This document shows positions 38,949 through 48,145 of a stretch of DNA of 64,000 nt, piece after piece. This DNA comes from Rhizobium laguerreae (GTDB lineage: Bacteria; Pseudomonadota; Alphaproteobacteria; Rhizobiales; Rhizobiaceae), in contig NZ_MRDM01000014.1 of NCBI RefSeq assembly GCF_002008165.1, positions 1,285,033 through 1,349,032 on the forward strand, in the 5' to 3' direction. The notes under the pieces were generated by a model. It was given only the letters and a program-made list of their open reading frames with translations. It searched no databases and was not told the origin of the DNA. The position numbers and the translations under genes were made by a program. Numbering within the stretch: position 1 is the stretch's first letter; each line of letters starts with the position of its first letter.

Positions 38949-39725
38949 ATGCAAGCACCCTCCGTCGTATCCGCCAAGGATCTCTGTCTCACCTACCAGG
39001 CGAATGACGGCCCGGTGAGTGCACTGAGCAATGTCAATCTCGATGTCCGCAAGGGCGATTTCGTCTCTTTCATCGGCCCGTCGGGCTGCGGCAAGACCAC
39101 TTTCCTGCGTGTCATCGCCGATCTCGAGAAGAGCACCTCAGGCGAGATCGCGATCAATGGCATGACACCGGAAGAGGCTCGCAAGGCCCGCGCCTACGGC
39201 TATGTCTTCCAGGCGCCGGCGCTCTATCCCTGGCGCACCATCGAAAACAACATCGCCCTGCCCTTGGAGATCATGGGCTATTCCGGTGCCGAGCGGACGC
39301 GGCGCATCGCCGAAGCGCTCGATCTGGTCAGTCTTTCGGGCTTCGAGAAGAAATTCCCCTGGCAGCTTTCCGGCGGCATGCAGCAGCGCGCCTCGATCGC
39401 CCGTGCGCTCGCCTTCGACGCCGACCTGCTGCTGATGGATGAGCCCTTCGGCGCCCTGGACGAGATCGTCCGCGACCATCTGAACGAAGAGCTGCTGAAA
39501 CTCTGGACCCGCACCAACAAGACGATCTGCTTCGTCACCCACTCCATCCCCGAGGCGGTCTACCTCTCGACCAAGATCGTGGTGATGTCTCCGCGCCCGG
39601 GCCGAGTGACCGATGTGATCGACTCGACCCTGCCGGCCGAACGCCCGCTCGACATCCGCGAAACCCCCGAGTTCCTGGAAATCGCTCATCGCGTCCGCGA
39701 AGGGCTGAGGACGGGGCACGCATGA
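38949..39725 (+). CDS. ABC transporter ATPase (NitT/TauT-like, pyrimidine-cluster importer)
   Basis: This 258-aa ATPase has Walker A GPSGCGKTTFL (about residue 42), Q-loop FQAPALYPW, signature LSGGMQQRASIARAL (about 140) and Walker B LLLMDEPFGALDE (about 162). The sequence type is the NitT/TauT/SsuB importer group. It belongs with two permeases and a binding protein downstream (NMT1-like). Location next to dihydropyrimidinase suggests uptake of a pyrimidine, hydantoin or thiamine-precursor-like compound. ATG 38949 is used; TTG 38946 would add one residue. Confidence 0.85.
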   Translation: MQAPSVVSAKDLCLTYQANDGPVSALSNVNLDVRKGDFVSFIGPSGCGKTTFLRVIADLEKSTSGEIAINGMTPEEARKARAYGYVFQAPALYPWRTIENNIALPLEIMGYSGAERTRRIAEALDLVSLSGFEKKFPWQLSGGMQQRASIARALAFDADLLLMDEPFGALDEIVRDHLNEELLKLWTRTNKTICFVTHSIPEAVYLSTKIVVMSPRPGRVTDVIDSTLPAERPLDIRETPEFLEIAHRVREGLRTGHA

Positions 39726-39748
39726 GGAGCGGGAGCGTGCACCCTGGG

Positions 39749-39931
39749 GCCACCCCCCTCTGCCCTGCCGGGCATCTCCCCCACAAGGGGGGAGATCGAT
39801 ATGCCGCGCCGGCTTCCCCAAACAAAGATCGCCGTTCCGTTCGCTATAGAGCCGACTGGGAGCGACGCGCTATCCTCCTGCCGATCTCCCCCCTTGTGGG
39901 GGAGATGTCCGGCAGGACAGAGGGGGGTGGC
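39749..39931. repeat. Inverted repeat between the ABC ATPase and first permease genes
   Basis: The arms GCCACCCCCCTCTG...GAGATCG (39749-39798) and CGATCTCC...AGAGGGGGGTGGC (39881-39931) form a long inverted repeat around an 82-bp core. It is a rhizobial REP-type element, interrupting what is otherwise a compact operon. The transcript would fold into a large stem-loop between the two cistrons. Confidence 0.75.
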
Positions 39932-39951
39932 AGCACACTCCATGCCAATAC

Positions 39952-40896
39952 ATGGGGGCGCCTCTTTTGAAACCCGACACCTTCAAGGACAAGATCGTCC
40001 CCGTCACCACAATCCTGCTCGCCCTCGTCGTCATCTGGTATGTCGCCGCCATCCTGATGAACGCGCCGTTCCAGCGCGACATGGACGGCCGCGCCGGCGC
40101 CACGCCTTCGACCCTCGAATTCATCGGCAAGACGCTGGCGCAGCCAAAGCCGATCCTGCCGGCGCCGCATCAGGTGGCGCAGAACGTCTACGAGAACACC
40201 TTTCTGCGCAGCCTTTCGAGCAACCGCAGCCTCGTCTATCACAGCTGGGTAACTCTCTCCTCCACCCTGCTCGGCTTCGGCTTCGGCATGCTGCTCGGCA
40301 TCCTTCTCGCCGTGCTGATCGTCCACAACCGCGCCATGGACCGCTCGCTAATGCCCTGGCTGGTGGCGAGCCAGACCATACCGATCCTCGCCATCGCGCC
40401 GATGATCGTTATCATCTCCTACAATGTACTGACCGGCGACAATGCCGTTGCGCATCTGTTGAACCTCGATTCCGACGCCTCCCGCCTCGTCTCGAAAGCG
40501 CTGATCTCCACCTACCTCTCCTTCTTTCCGGTCGCCGTCGGCATGGTGAAGGGATTACGTTCGCCTGAGATCATGCATCTCGACCTGATGCGCACCTACT
40601 ATGCCAGCCCGATGCAGACTTTCTGGAAGCTGCGCGTTCCAGCCTCGATCCCATTCCTCTTCACCTCGATGAAGGTGGCGATCGCCGCCAGCCTCGTCGG
40701 CGCCATCGTCGGAGAGCTACCGACGGGTGCCGTCGCCGGCATCGGTTCGAAGCTGCTGGCCGGCTCCTATTACAGCCAGACCATCGATATCTGGGCTGCC
40801 CTCGTCGCCGGATCGCTGCTGGCGGGCATCCTGGTTGCGATTGTCGGCGTTGCAGCGAAGGTCGTCGACCGCGCCATGGGCGGGAGGCCGGCATGA
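39952..40896 (+). CDS. ABC transporter permease 1 (pyrimidine cluster)
   Basis: This 314-aa protein has about six membrane helices and a BPD_transp_1 domain; the cytoplasmic coupling loop reads MRTYYASPMQTFWKLRVPASIP (about residues 205-226). The NitT/TauT-type architecture pairs with the second permease to form a heterodimer. ATG 39952 is uncertain; TTG 39967 is an alternative with a G-rich site upstream. The 3' end overlaps permease 2 by 4 bp. Confidence 0.82.
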   Translation: MGAPLLKPDTFKDKIVPVTTILLALVVIWYVAAILMNAPFQRDMDGRAGATPSTLEFIGKTLAQPKPILPAPHQVAQNVYENTFLRSLSSNRSLVYHSWVTLSSTLLGFGFGMLLGILLAVLIVHNRAMDRSLMPWLVASQTIPILAIAPMIVIISYNVLTGDNAVAHLLNLDSDASRLVSKALISTYLSFFPVAVGMVKGLRSPEIMHLDLMRTYYASPMQTFWKLRVPASIPFLFTSMKVAIAASLVGAIVGELPTGAVAGIGSKLLAGSYYSQTIDIWAALVAGSLLAGILVAIVGVAAKVVDRAMGGRPA

Positions 40897-42020
40897 GACA
40901 TATGACCTTCTCCTGGCAGGCCGTGGTCGCGCTCCTCCTCTGCGTCGGGGCGCTGACGGCCCTGCCGCTCCTGGCCGAGGGCGCAGCGCGATCCCTTACC
41001 GACGGCACGGCAAGCCTCATTTTCACCATCGTCATCGCGGCTGCCCTGCTGTCATTCGCGCCGCAGCCGCCGGCCTATCGGGCCACCGTGCTGTTTATCG
41101 GCGCGCATGGCGCCGCCTGGATGCTGCTTTCGGCTCTTTCCGGCAACGAGGGAACGGCGACGCGGGCTTTCTTCCTGCTGCTCTTTGCCTGCTGGCTGCT
41201 TGCCTGGCGATGCGTCACCGAACTGTCGAAACTGCAGCCCGTCACCACTTTCGGCAAGTCGGCGCTCCAGCTCCTGATCCCGGCGATCTTCGGCGCCTGG
41301 ATCCTCATTCTCTGGGAAGCGGTCACGCGTGGCGCTGGCGTCCCCTTCATCCTGCTGCCGCCGCCGAGCGCCATCGGCGCGCGCTTCATGGCGTCGCTGC
41401 CCATCCTCGGCGCCGACGTCAGGCAGACGATCTTCAAGGCGGTGCTGATCGGTTATATCGTCGGCTGCCTCAGTGGCTTCGTCGTCGCGGTGCTCGCCGA
41501 CCGCATCGCCTTCCTGCGCCGCGGCCTTCTGCCGATCGGCAACATGGTTTCGGCCCTGCCGATCATCGGTGTCGCCCCTGTCATGGTCATGTGGTTCGGC
41601 TTCGACTGGCCGTCGAAAGCCGCGGTCGTCATCATCATGACCTTCTTCCCGATGCTGGTGAATACCGTCGCCGGCCTTGCCGCCTCCGGCAGCATGGAGC
41701 GCGAGCTGATGCGCACCTATGCCTCCGGATATTGGCAGACGCTGCTGAAACTCAGGCTTCCGGCAGCAATGCCCTTCATTTTCAACGCACTGAAGATCAA
41801 CTCGACGCTGGCGCTGATTGGTGCCATCGTTGCGGAATTCTTCGGGACGCCGATCGTCGGCATGGGCTTCCGCATCTCCACCGAGATCGGCCGCATGAAT
41901 GTCGACATGGTCTGGGCGGAAATCGCCGTCGCGGCGCTGGCCGGCTCGATCTTCTATGGCATCATCGCCCTGACCGAACGGGCGGTGACGTTCTGGCATC
42001 CGTCTATCCGTGGTGGCTAG
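40893..42020 (+). CDS. ABC transporter permease 2 (pyrimidine cluster)
   Basis: This 375-aa protein has extra N-terminal membrane helices (about residues 10-115) before the BPD_transp_1 domain (from about 170), with coupling loop MRTYASGYWQTLLKLRLPAAMP. The ATGA overlap with permease 1 indicates translational coupling. The long N-terminal membrane region is larger than in most NitT-type permeases. It forms a heterodimeric channel with permease 1. Confidence 0.82.
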   Translation: MRHMTFSWQAVVALLLCVGALTALPLLAEGAARSLTDGTASLIFTIVIAAALLSFAPQPPAYRATVLFIGAHGAAWMLLSALSGNEGTATRAFFLLLFACWLLAWRCVTELSKLQPVTTFGKSALQLLIPAIFGAWILILWEAVTRGAGVPFILLPPPSAIGARFMASLPILGADVRQTIFKAVLIGYIVGCLSGFVVAVLADRIAFLRRGLLPIGNMVSALPIIGVAPVMVMWFGFDWPSKAAVVIIMTFFPMLVNTVAGLAASGSMERELMRTYASGYWQTLLKLRLPAAMPFIFNALKINSTLALIGAIVAEFFGTPIVGMGFRISTEIGRMNVDMVWAEIAVAALAGSIFYGIIALTERAVTFWHPSIRGG

Positions 42021-42078
42021 GCGCGCGCGGACTCCAGAAACGGGTCCGGGCATAACTTCAGAGGGTAAGGATAAGAAA

Positions 42079-43050
42079 ATGAGAAAGTTGATGGTTGCAA
42101 TGATGGCGAGCGCGATGTCGCTTGCAGCAGCCCATGCGATGGCCGCCGACAAGGTGGTGCTGCAGCTGAAATGGGTCACGCAGAGCCAGTTCGGCGGCTA
42201 TTACGTCGCTAAGGACAAGGGCTTCTACAAGGAAGAAGGCCTCGACGTCGACATTAAGCCGGGCGGCCCCGATATCGCCCCCGAGCAGGTGATCGCCGGC
42301 GGCGGGGCCGATGTTATCGTCGACTGGATGGGCGGCGCTCTGGTTGCCCGCGAAAAGGGTGTTCCGCTCGTCAACATCGCCCAGCCCTTTCAGAAGTCGG
42401 GTCTGGAAATGGTCTGCCGCAAGGACGGCCCGGTCAAGACCGAAGCCGACTTCAAGGGCCACACGCTCGGCGTCTGGTTCTTCGGCAACGAGTATCCCTT
42501 CTTCGCCTGGATGAACAAGCTCGGCCTGTCGACCGAAGGCGGGCCGAACGGCGTCACAGTGCTGAAGCAGAGCTTCGATGTGCAGCCGCTCGTCCAGAAG
42601 CAGGCCGACTGCATCTCCGTCATGACCTATAACGAATACTGGCAGGCGATCGATGCCGGCTTCAAGCCGGAAGAACTGACGGTCTTCAACTACACTGAAA
42701 TGGGCAACGACCTTCTCGAAGACGGCCTCTATGCGATGGAAGACAAGCTGAAAGACCCGGCCTTCAAGGAGAAGATGGTCAAGTTCGTCCGCGCTTCGAT
42801 GAAGGGCTGGAAATATGCCACCGAGAATCCCGACGAAGCCGCCGAGATCGTCACGGACAATGGCGGCCAGGACGAGAACCATCAGAAGCGCATGATGGGC
42901 GAAGTCGCCAAGCTGGTCGGCGACAGCTCCGGCAAGCTGGACGAGGCGCTCTATGCCCGCACGGCAAAGGCGCTGCTCGATCAGAAGATCATCAGCAAGG
43001 AGCCGTCGGGCGCCTGGACGCACGACATCACCGACGCCGCTTCCAAATAA
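42079..43050 (+). CDS. NMT1/THI5-like periplasmic binding protein
   Basis: This 323-aa protein has a signal peptide (cleavage after AHAMA, about residue 22) and an NMT1 domain: VVLQLKWVTQSQFGGYYVAK, KDKGFYKEEGLDV and IAGGGADVIVDWMGG. Relatives bind pyrimidine-like ligands, thiamine precursors or riboflavin. AAGGAT lies upstream of ATG 42079. It ends the importer operon and is followed by a clean terminator. The ligand is inferred from neighbours, not from binding residues. Confidence 0.85.
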   Translation: MRKLMVAMMASAMSLAAAHAMAADKVVLQLKWVTQSQFGGYYVAKDKGFYKEEGLDVDIKPGGPDIAPEQVIAGGGADVIVDWMGGALVAREKGVPLVNIAQPFQKSGLEMVCRKDGPVKTEADFKGHTLGVWFFGNEYPFFAWMNKLGLSTEGGPNGVTVLKQSFDVQPLVQKQADCISVMTYNEYWQAIDAGFKPEELTVFNYTEMGNDLLEDGLYAMEDKLKDPAFKEKMVKFVRASMKGWKYATENPDEAAEIVTDNGGQDENHQKRMMGEVAKLVGDSSGKLDEALYARTAKALLDQKIISKEPSGAWTHDITDAASK

Positions 43051-43068
43051 TTCGGCGAGATTGCGAAG

Positions 43069-43100
43069 CAAAACGCGCGGGAGATTTCCCGCGCGTTTTG
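43069..43100 (+). terminator. Rho-independent terminator after the ABC binding-protein gene
   Basis: CAAAACGCGCGGGA, loop GATT, TCCCGCGCGTTTTG: a perfect 14-bp stem ending in a T-run, 18 nt after the stop. It ends the pyrimidine-transport operon. Confidence 0.85.
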
Positions 43101-43448
43101 TCTATTTCGGCCCAACCGAGAAAAATGCCTTGCAACTGTCGCATTTATCGGGCGTCAAACGTCTTAGAGATAAGACGCGATCAATCTTCGTAATGTTGAC
43201 ATAACCTTGCGGTGATTGATTGACGTCGGAATGGTAATTATTATCGCCAAATGGGGAATTGTTTTCTGCCGGACTTGTAGATCGAGCAAATCGATACCAC
43301 CTACAAGCCGAATTTGCCGGCGAGGGATGAAGACGGCAAAGGATCGGCGGATACCTCTGAGAATGCAGGAAGGGCAGTGGCCTGATCGCGCGCTGAGTGG
43401 CAGACGCTCGAGTTCGGCCAACCTTATCATAAGATTGGACGAAGACGC
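43101..43448. other. Intergenic region upstream of the RND efflux operon
   Basis: The region holds the palindrome at 43160-43177 and AT-rich DNA (43190-43270) typical of a promoter. Two overlapping frames (43102-43464 minus, 43216-43476 plus) lack family similarity or a ribosome site and are not called. The control elements of the RND operon should be here. Confidence 0.5.
43160..43177. promoter_or_regulatory. Perfect inverted repeat upstream of the RND operon
   Basis: CGTCTTA-GAGA-TAAGACG is a perfect 7-bp palindrome about 270 bp upstream of the membrane-fusion gene and 60 bp after the terminator of the ABC operon. It is a candidate repressor or activator site; the regulator is unknown and no regulator gene flanks it. 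Confidence 0.4.
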
Positions 43449-44639
43449 ATGGCACGCAAGCCAATTGGAATTCTAGGCGCCTCTACTCTTTTTGCAGCGG
43501 CACTTGCTGCATCCACCGCTTTTTCGCAGGAAACGCCGGTCGCAAAGCCGCAGCAGAACCTGCCGGCGATCGTCGTCACCACGGCGGTGAACCGCACCCT
43601 CGTCGACCGTGTCATCGGCACAGGAACGGTCAAGCCCGTCGAGGAAGTCTATATCCAGCCGCAGGTCGAAGGCCTCTCGATCCGAACATTGAAAGCCGAT
43701 GTCGGCGACAAGGTTCAGGCCGAAAGCACGCTGGCGACGCTCAACGATGACGCGCTGGTGCTGGAGAAGAGCCAGATGATGGCGACGAGGGCCAAAGGCG
43801 AGGCAAGCCTCGCCCAACTGCGCGCCCAACTCATTGAGGCACAGGCCAATGCCGAACAGGCGAGGCAGCAGCAGGCTCGCGCTCAGGAAATGGTCAAGAA
43901 GGGTACCGTTTCCACCGCCCAGGTCGAACAGGCCGATGCGACTGCCGCCGCCGCCAACGCCCGTGTCGTCTCTGCCGAACAGGCGATCGAGGTCGCCGAA
44001 GCCGATCTCAAGGTCTTCGACAGCCAGATCGCAGATGCGGATTTGAAGCTGGCGCGCACCGATGTGAAGACGCCGGTCGCCGGCACGATCTCGGCAAAGA
44101 ACGCCAAGGTCGGCGCCATTGCTGCCGGCACCAGCGACCCGATGTTCACGCTTATCCGCAACGGCGATATCGAGCTTGTCGCCGAAATCGCCGAAAGCGA
44201 TATCGTCAGGGTGATGGCTGGCCAGAAGGCGACGATTTCGCTTTCCGGTAGCCGCGAGAGACTTTCCGGCGCCGTGCGTCTGGTTTCGCCGACCGTCGAT
44301 CCCGTCACCCGCCTCGGCCTCGTTCATATCTCCATCGACGATGACAGCAAGGCGCGTTCCGGCATGTACGGCAGCGCCGAGATCATCGTCCGCGAGACTG
44401 AAGGCGTAGCGCTTCCTTTGACCGCAGTGCTCACCGGCAATGAAGGCTCCTCCGCCCGCAAGGTCGAGGATGGTGTGGTGAAATTCGCCAAGGTCGAGAC
44501 CGGCATCCAGGACGGTGCTTATGTCGAGATCGTCGAAGGATTGAAGACCGGCGACGAGGTCGTGGCCAAGGCGGGCGCCTACGTCCGCGACGGCGACCAC
44601 ATCACACCGGTGCGTGAACAGCCCCCGACTTCCAACTAA
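43449..44639 (+). CDS. RND efflux membrane-fusion (periplasmic adaptor) protein
   Basis: This 396-aa protein has an N-terminal signal peptide (likely cleaved after TAFSQ), a lipoyl/barrel-sandwich domain split around an alpha-hairpin (about residues 95-205, QLRAQLIEAQANAEQARQQQ), then a beta-barrel (VELVAEIAES, about 235-310). It links the RND pump to an outer-membrane channel. No lipobox Cys is present, so it is anchored by other means. It lies 12 nt before the pump gene. No outer-membrane factor gene is adjacent. Confidence 0.9.
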   Translation: MARKPIGILGASTLFAAALAASTAFSQETPVAKPQQNLPAIVVTTAVNRTLVDRVIGTGTVKPVEEVYIQPQVEGLSIRTLKADVGDKVQAESTLATLNDDALVLEKSQMMATRAKGEASLAQLRAQLIEAQANAEQARQQQARAQEMVKKGTVSTAQVEQADATAAAANARVVSAEQAIEVAEADLKVFDSQIADADLKLARTDVKTPVAGTISAKNAKVGAIAAGTSDPMFTLIRNGDIELVAEIAESDIVRVMAGQKATISLSGSRERLSGAVRLVSPTVDPVTRLGLVHISIDDDSKARSGMYGSAEIIVRETEGVALPLTAVLTGNEGSSARKVEDGVVKFAKVETGIQDGAYVEIVEGLKTGDEVVAKAGAYVRDGDHITPVREQPPTSN

Positions 44640-44651
44640 AGAGACCATCCG

Positions 44652-47600
44652 ATGAATTTTTCAGCCTGGTCCATTCGAAATCCGATCGCGCCGCTCCTGA
44701 CGTTCTGCCTGTTGATGTTCATCGGCATGCAGTCCTTCAATACGCTGCCGATCACGCGCTTTCCAAACATCGACGTGCCCCTCGTTTCGATCAGCGTGAC
44801 GCAGAGCGGCGCTTCGCCGGCTGAGCTCGAAATGCAGGTTACAAAGGAGATCGAAGACGCGGTCGCCTCCATCACCGGCATCGACGAAATCCAGTCGACG
44901 GTGACCGACGGCAGCTCGCAGACCAACGTCATGTTCCGGATGGAAGTGCCGACGGAGCAGGCTGTCCAGGACACCAAGGATGCGATCGACCGCATTCGCA
45001 GCGATCTGCCGGCAACGGCCGAAGCACCGATCGTCTCCAAGGTCGATGTCGAGGGACAGGCGATCCAGACCTTCGCCGTTTCCTCGCCTGCCATGTCGCT
45101 GGAAGAACTTTCCTGGTTCGTCGACGACACGATCAAGCGTTCGCTGCAAGGACAGGCCGGCATCGGCCGTGTCGACCGTTACGGCGGCGCAGATCGCGAA
45201 GTGCGTATCGAACTCACCCCTGACAAGCTCAATGCATACGGCATCACTGCCGCGAGCGTGAACCAGCAGCTGCGCGGCACCAACATCGACCTCGGTTCGG
45301 GCCGCGGCCAGGTGGCGGGCAGCGAACAGGCGATCCGTGTTCTCGGCGACGCCCGCAACGTCGCTGACCTCGCCAATACGACCATTGGCCTGCCGAACGG
45401 CCGCTTCGTCAAACTATCCGATCTCGGCGTTATCAAGGACACCTATGAGGAGCCGAAATCCTTCTCGAGATTCAACGCTACGCCGGTCGTTACCTTCGGC
45501 GTTTTCCGCTCGAAGGGCGCCAGCGAAGTCAGCGTCGCCGAAACCGTGGCGCAGAATCTCGACAAGGTGCGAGCCGAAAATCCGAATGTGAAGATCGAAC
45601 TGATCGATGATTCGGTCTATTTCACCTACGGCAACTACGAAGCCGCCATTCATACGCTGCTCGAAGGTGCGCTGCTCGCCGTCATCGTCGTCTTCCTGTT
45701 CCTCAGGAACTGGCGTGCGACGCTGATTTCGGCAATCGCCCTACCCTTGTCTGCGATCCCGACCTTCTGGGTCATGGACATGATGGGCTTCTCGCTGAAC
45801 CTCGTCAGCTTCCTCGCGCTGACGCTTGCGACCGGCATTCTTGTCGACGATGCGATCGTCGAAATCGAAAACATCGCCCGCCACATCAAGATGGGCAAGA
45901 CGCCCTATCGGGCGGCGATCGAAGCGGCCGATGAAATCGGCCTTGCCGTCATCGCCACCACCTTCACGATCATCGCCGTCTTCGTGCCCGTTTCCTTCAT
46001 GCCGGGTATTCCGGGCCAATACTTCATCCAGTTCGGCCTGACCGTCGCCTTCTCGGTCTTCTTCTCGCTGATGGTCGCGCGCCTCATCACCCCGATGATG
46101 GCCGCCTATCTGATGCGCGCCGAAGACGGCATGGAAGACCATCACGACAATGATGGCCTGCTGATGCGGGGATACACGCGTCTCATACGTGGCACGACCG
46201 GCCGCTGGTACACGCGTTATGCCACGCTGATTGTCGCGTTCGCTTTCCTGGTCGGCTCTGTTCTGCTGCTGATGCAGGTTCCCGGCAGCTTCCTGCCGCC
46301 GGAAGATGCCTCACGCATCGTTCTCTCCGTCGAGCTGCCGCCCAATGCACGGCTCGACGATACCGAGAAGACGACGGATGCGATCTATGACAGGGTCAAG
46401 GACATCAACGGCGTCGAAAGCGTCTTCGTCCTCGGCGGCGCGTCGCCGAAGGGCGATCTCGAACTGCGCCGTGCGACCATCACGCTCGCGCTTCACAAGC
46501 TCGATCAATCGCTCGTCAAGAAGGTGGTCAACGACGTGCTCGGCGACATACCGGTCGTCGGCCCAATGCTGCCGAAAGTGGAAGTCCACGGCCGTGAACG
46601 CCCGCAATGGGATATTGAAAAGGAAGTCTTCGCCAAGCTGCGCGACATTCCCGACGTCCGTATCCTGAAGCTCAATGACCGCGGCGAACGCGACCTCTCC
46701 TTCAACTTCCTCTCCAAGAACGACAAGGACCTGAACGACGCCGTCGGCATTCTGGAATCCAAGCTCCGCGCCGATCCGCTGCTTGCCAATGTCAGCGCCG
46801 ACGGCTCGCTGCCCCGTCCGGAACTGCAGGTTCATCCGCGCATGGATGAGGCCGCCCGCCTCGGAATCACGCCGCAGCAGATCTCCGAGACGATCCGCGT
46901 CGCCACCATCGGCGATGTCGATGCCGCCCTTGCCAAGATCTCGCTCGACGATCGGCAGATCCCGATCCGGGTCCAGGCCGCAGTCGACATGCGTCGCGAT
47001 CTCGCGGCCATCCGGACGTTGAAGATCCAGACCGCCAGCGGCGGCACAGTTCCGCTCGCGAGCGTCGCCAATATCGACTATTCGGAAGGCGTAAGCTCGA
47101 TCAAGCGCAACAACCGCTACCGCGTCGTCTCGATCGGTTCGGATCTGCCCCAGGGCGTCGCACTCGACACAGCCTCCGCCCGCTTCCGCGAGATAGTCAA
47201 TGGGGCCAATATTCCGGCTTCCGTGCGTCTTGCAGAAAGCGGCGACACCAAGGTGCAGACCGAGATGCAGCAGAGTTTTGTCAACGCCATGTTGATGGGC
47301 CTGCTGCTGGTGCTGACGGTGCTGATCCTGCTCTTCAAGGACGTGATCCAGCCCTTCACCATCCTGTTCTCGCTGCCGCTCGCCATCGGCGGTGTCGCGG
47401 CCGGCCTGATCCTCACCAGCAATCCGCTGTCGATGCCCGTGATGATCGGCATCCTGATGCTGATGGGTATCGTTACCAAGAACGCCATCCTGCTCGTCGA
47501 TTTCGCAATCGAGATGCGCCACCAGGGCATGTCGCGCGTCGAGGCCATGGTAGAAGCCGGCCGCAAACGCGCCCGGCCGATCATCATGACCTCGATCGCC

Positions 47601-47978
47601 ATGTCGGCAGGCATGCTGCCTTCCGCTCTCGGTGTCGGCGAAGGCGGCTCATTCCGCGCGCCGATGGCGATCGCGGTGATCGGCGGCATCATCGTTTCGA
47701 CAGTGCTCTCGCTCGTCGTCGTGCCCTCCTTCTTCCTGATCATGGACGACCTCTCCCGCCTGCTCGGCTGGGCTTTCGGCCGCCTGGTCGGCAGGAAGGA
47801 CGACGAGGAACTGCCGCTGTCGCGCGAGGATCTCACCCGCGTCACCCGGGAGAACCGCGGCGACATCGACTCGCTGGAGGAGCGCCTGACCGCGATCGAA
47901 AAGCCGGAAAGCAAACGCAAGACCGCCAATGGCAACGACACCAACGTGCTGCGCCTGCCGCCCTTCGCGGCTGAATAA
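44652..47978 (+). CDS. RND-family (HAE1-like) efflux pump
   Basis: This 1108-aa pump shows 12 membrane segments in two repeats with large periplasmic loops. TM4 carries the proton-relay acidic pair in TGILVDDAIVEIENI (about residues 396-410), and TM10-TM11 contain GIVTKNAILLVDFAIEMR. A charged tail of about 55 residues (EELPLSREDLTR onward) extends beyond the usual end and may form a coiled coil. It exports unknown toxic compounds with the adaptor gene, as a trimer. A terminator follows. Confidence 0.92.
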   Translation: MNFSAWSIRNPIAPLLTFCLLMFIGMQSFNTLPITRFPNIDVPLVSISVTQSGASPAELEMQVTKEIEDAVASITGIDEIQSTVTDGSSQTNVMFRMEVPTEQAVQDTKDAIDRIRSDLPATAEAPIVSKVDVEGQAIQTFAVSSPAMSLEELSWFVDDTIKRSLQGQAGIGRVDRYGGADREVRIELTPDKLNAYGITAASVNQQLRGTNIDLGSGRGQVAGSEQAIRVLGDARNVADLANTTIGLPNGRFVKLSDLGVIKDTYEEPKSFSRFNATPVVTFGVFRSKGASEVSVAETVAQNLDKVRAENPNVKIELIDDSVYFTYGNYEAAIHTLLEGALLAVIVVFLFLRNWRATLISAIALPLSAIPTFWVMDMMGFSLNLVSFLALTLATGILVDDAIVEIENIARHIKMGKTPYRAAIEAADEIGLAVIATTFTIIAVFVPVSFMPGIPGQYFIQFGLTVAFSVFFSLMVARLITPMMAAYLMRAEDGMEDHHDNDGLLMRGYTRLIRGTTGRWYTRYATLIVAFAFLVGSVLLLMQVPGSFLPPEDASRIVLSVELPPNARLDDTEKTTDAIYDRVKDINGVESVFVLGGASPKGDLELRRATITLALHKLDQSLVKKVVNDVLGDIPVVGPMLPKVEVHGRERPQWDIEKEVFAKLRDIPDVRILKLNDRGERDLSFNFLSKNDKDLNDAVGILESKLRADPLLANVSADGSLPRPELQVHPRMDEAARLGITPQQISETIRVATIGDVDAALAKISLDDRQIPIRVQAAVDMRRDLAAIRTLKIQTASGGTVPLASVANIDYSEGVSSIKRNNRYRVVSIGSDLPQGVALDTASARFREIVNGANIPASVRLAESGDTKVQTEMQQSFVNAMLMGLLLVLTVLILLFKDVIQPFTILFSLPLAIGGVAAGLILTSNPLSMPVMIGILMLMGIVTKNAILLVDFAIEMRHQGMSRVEAMVEAGRKRARPIIMTSIAMSAGMLPSALGVGEGGSFRAPMAIAVIGGIIVSTVLSLVVVPSFFLIMDDLSRLLGWAFGRLVGRKDDEELPLSREDLTRVTRENRGDIDSLEERLTAIEKPESKRKTANGNDTNVLRLPPFAAE

Positions 47979-47995
47979 GCAAAGCCGAGGAATTG

Positions 47996-48036
47996 AACGG
48001 GCCGGGAGCGATCTCCCGGCCCGTTTCGCTTTTTTT
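47996..48036 (+). terminator. Rho-independent terminator after the RND operon
   Basis: AACGGGCCGGGAG, loop CGAT, CTCCCGGCCCGTT: a perfect 13-bp stem followed by CGC and a run of seven T. It begins 18 nt after the pump gene stop. Confidence 0.9.
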
Positions 48037-48052
48037 CATTCATCTCTGACGG

Positions 48053-48066
48053 TTGACCAAAATCAA
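48053..48066 (+). promoter_or_regulatory. FNR/CRP-type box upstream of the Crp/Fnr gene
   Basis: TTGACCAAAATCAA matches the anaerobox TTGAT-N4-ATCAA except for one C at the fifth position. It lies 80 bp upstream of the ATG of a Crp/Fnr-family gene, a position fitting autoregulation or control by a FixK/FnrN-type protein. Confidence 0.5.
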
Positions 48067-48145
48067 TTCCATCGCCGTCTCCTTCCCGTATTTTGCCCGG
48101 CAGGCATAAGGAATTGAAAAGACCGCCATATCAGGGGACCGGGAG

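Noticed and set aside
40727..42055. 442-codon plus frame overlapping permease 2
   Set aside because: Alternative frame of a membrane protein gene; Arg/Ala/His-rich and without membrane segments.
43102..43464. 120-codon minus frame in the RND leader
   Set aside because: No ribosome site, no family sequence, and crosses the promoter region and the start of the membrane-fusion gene.
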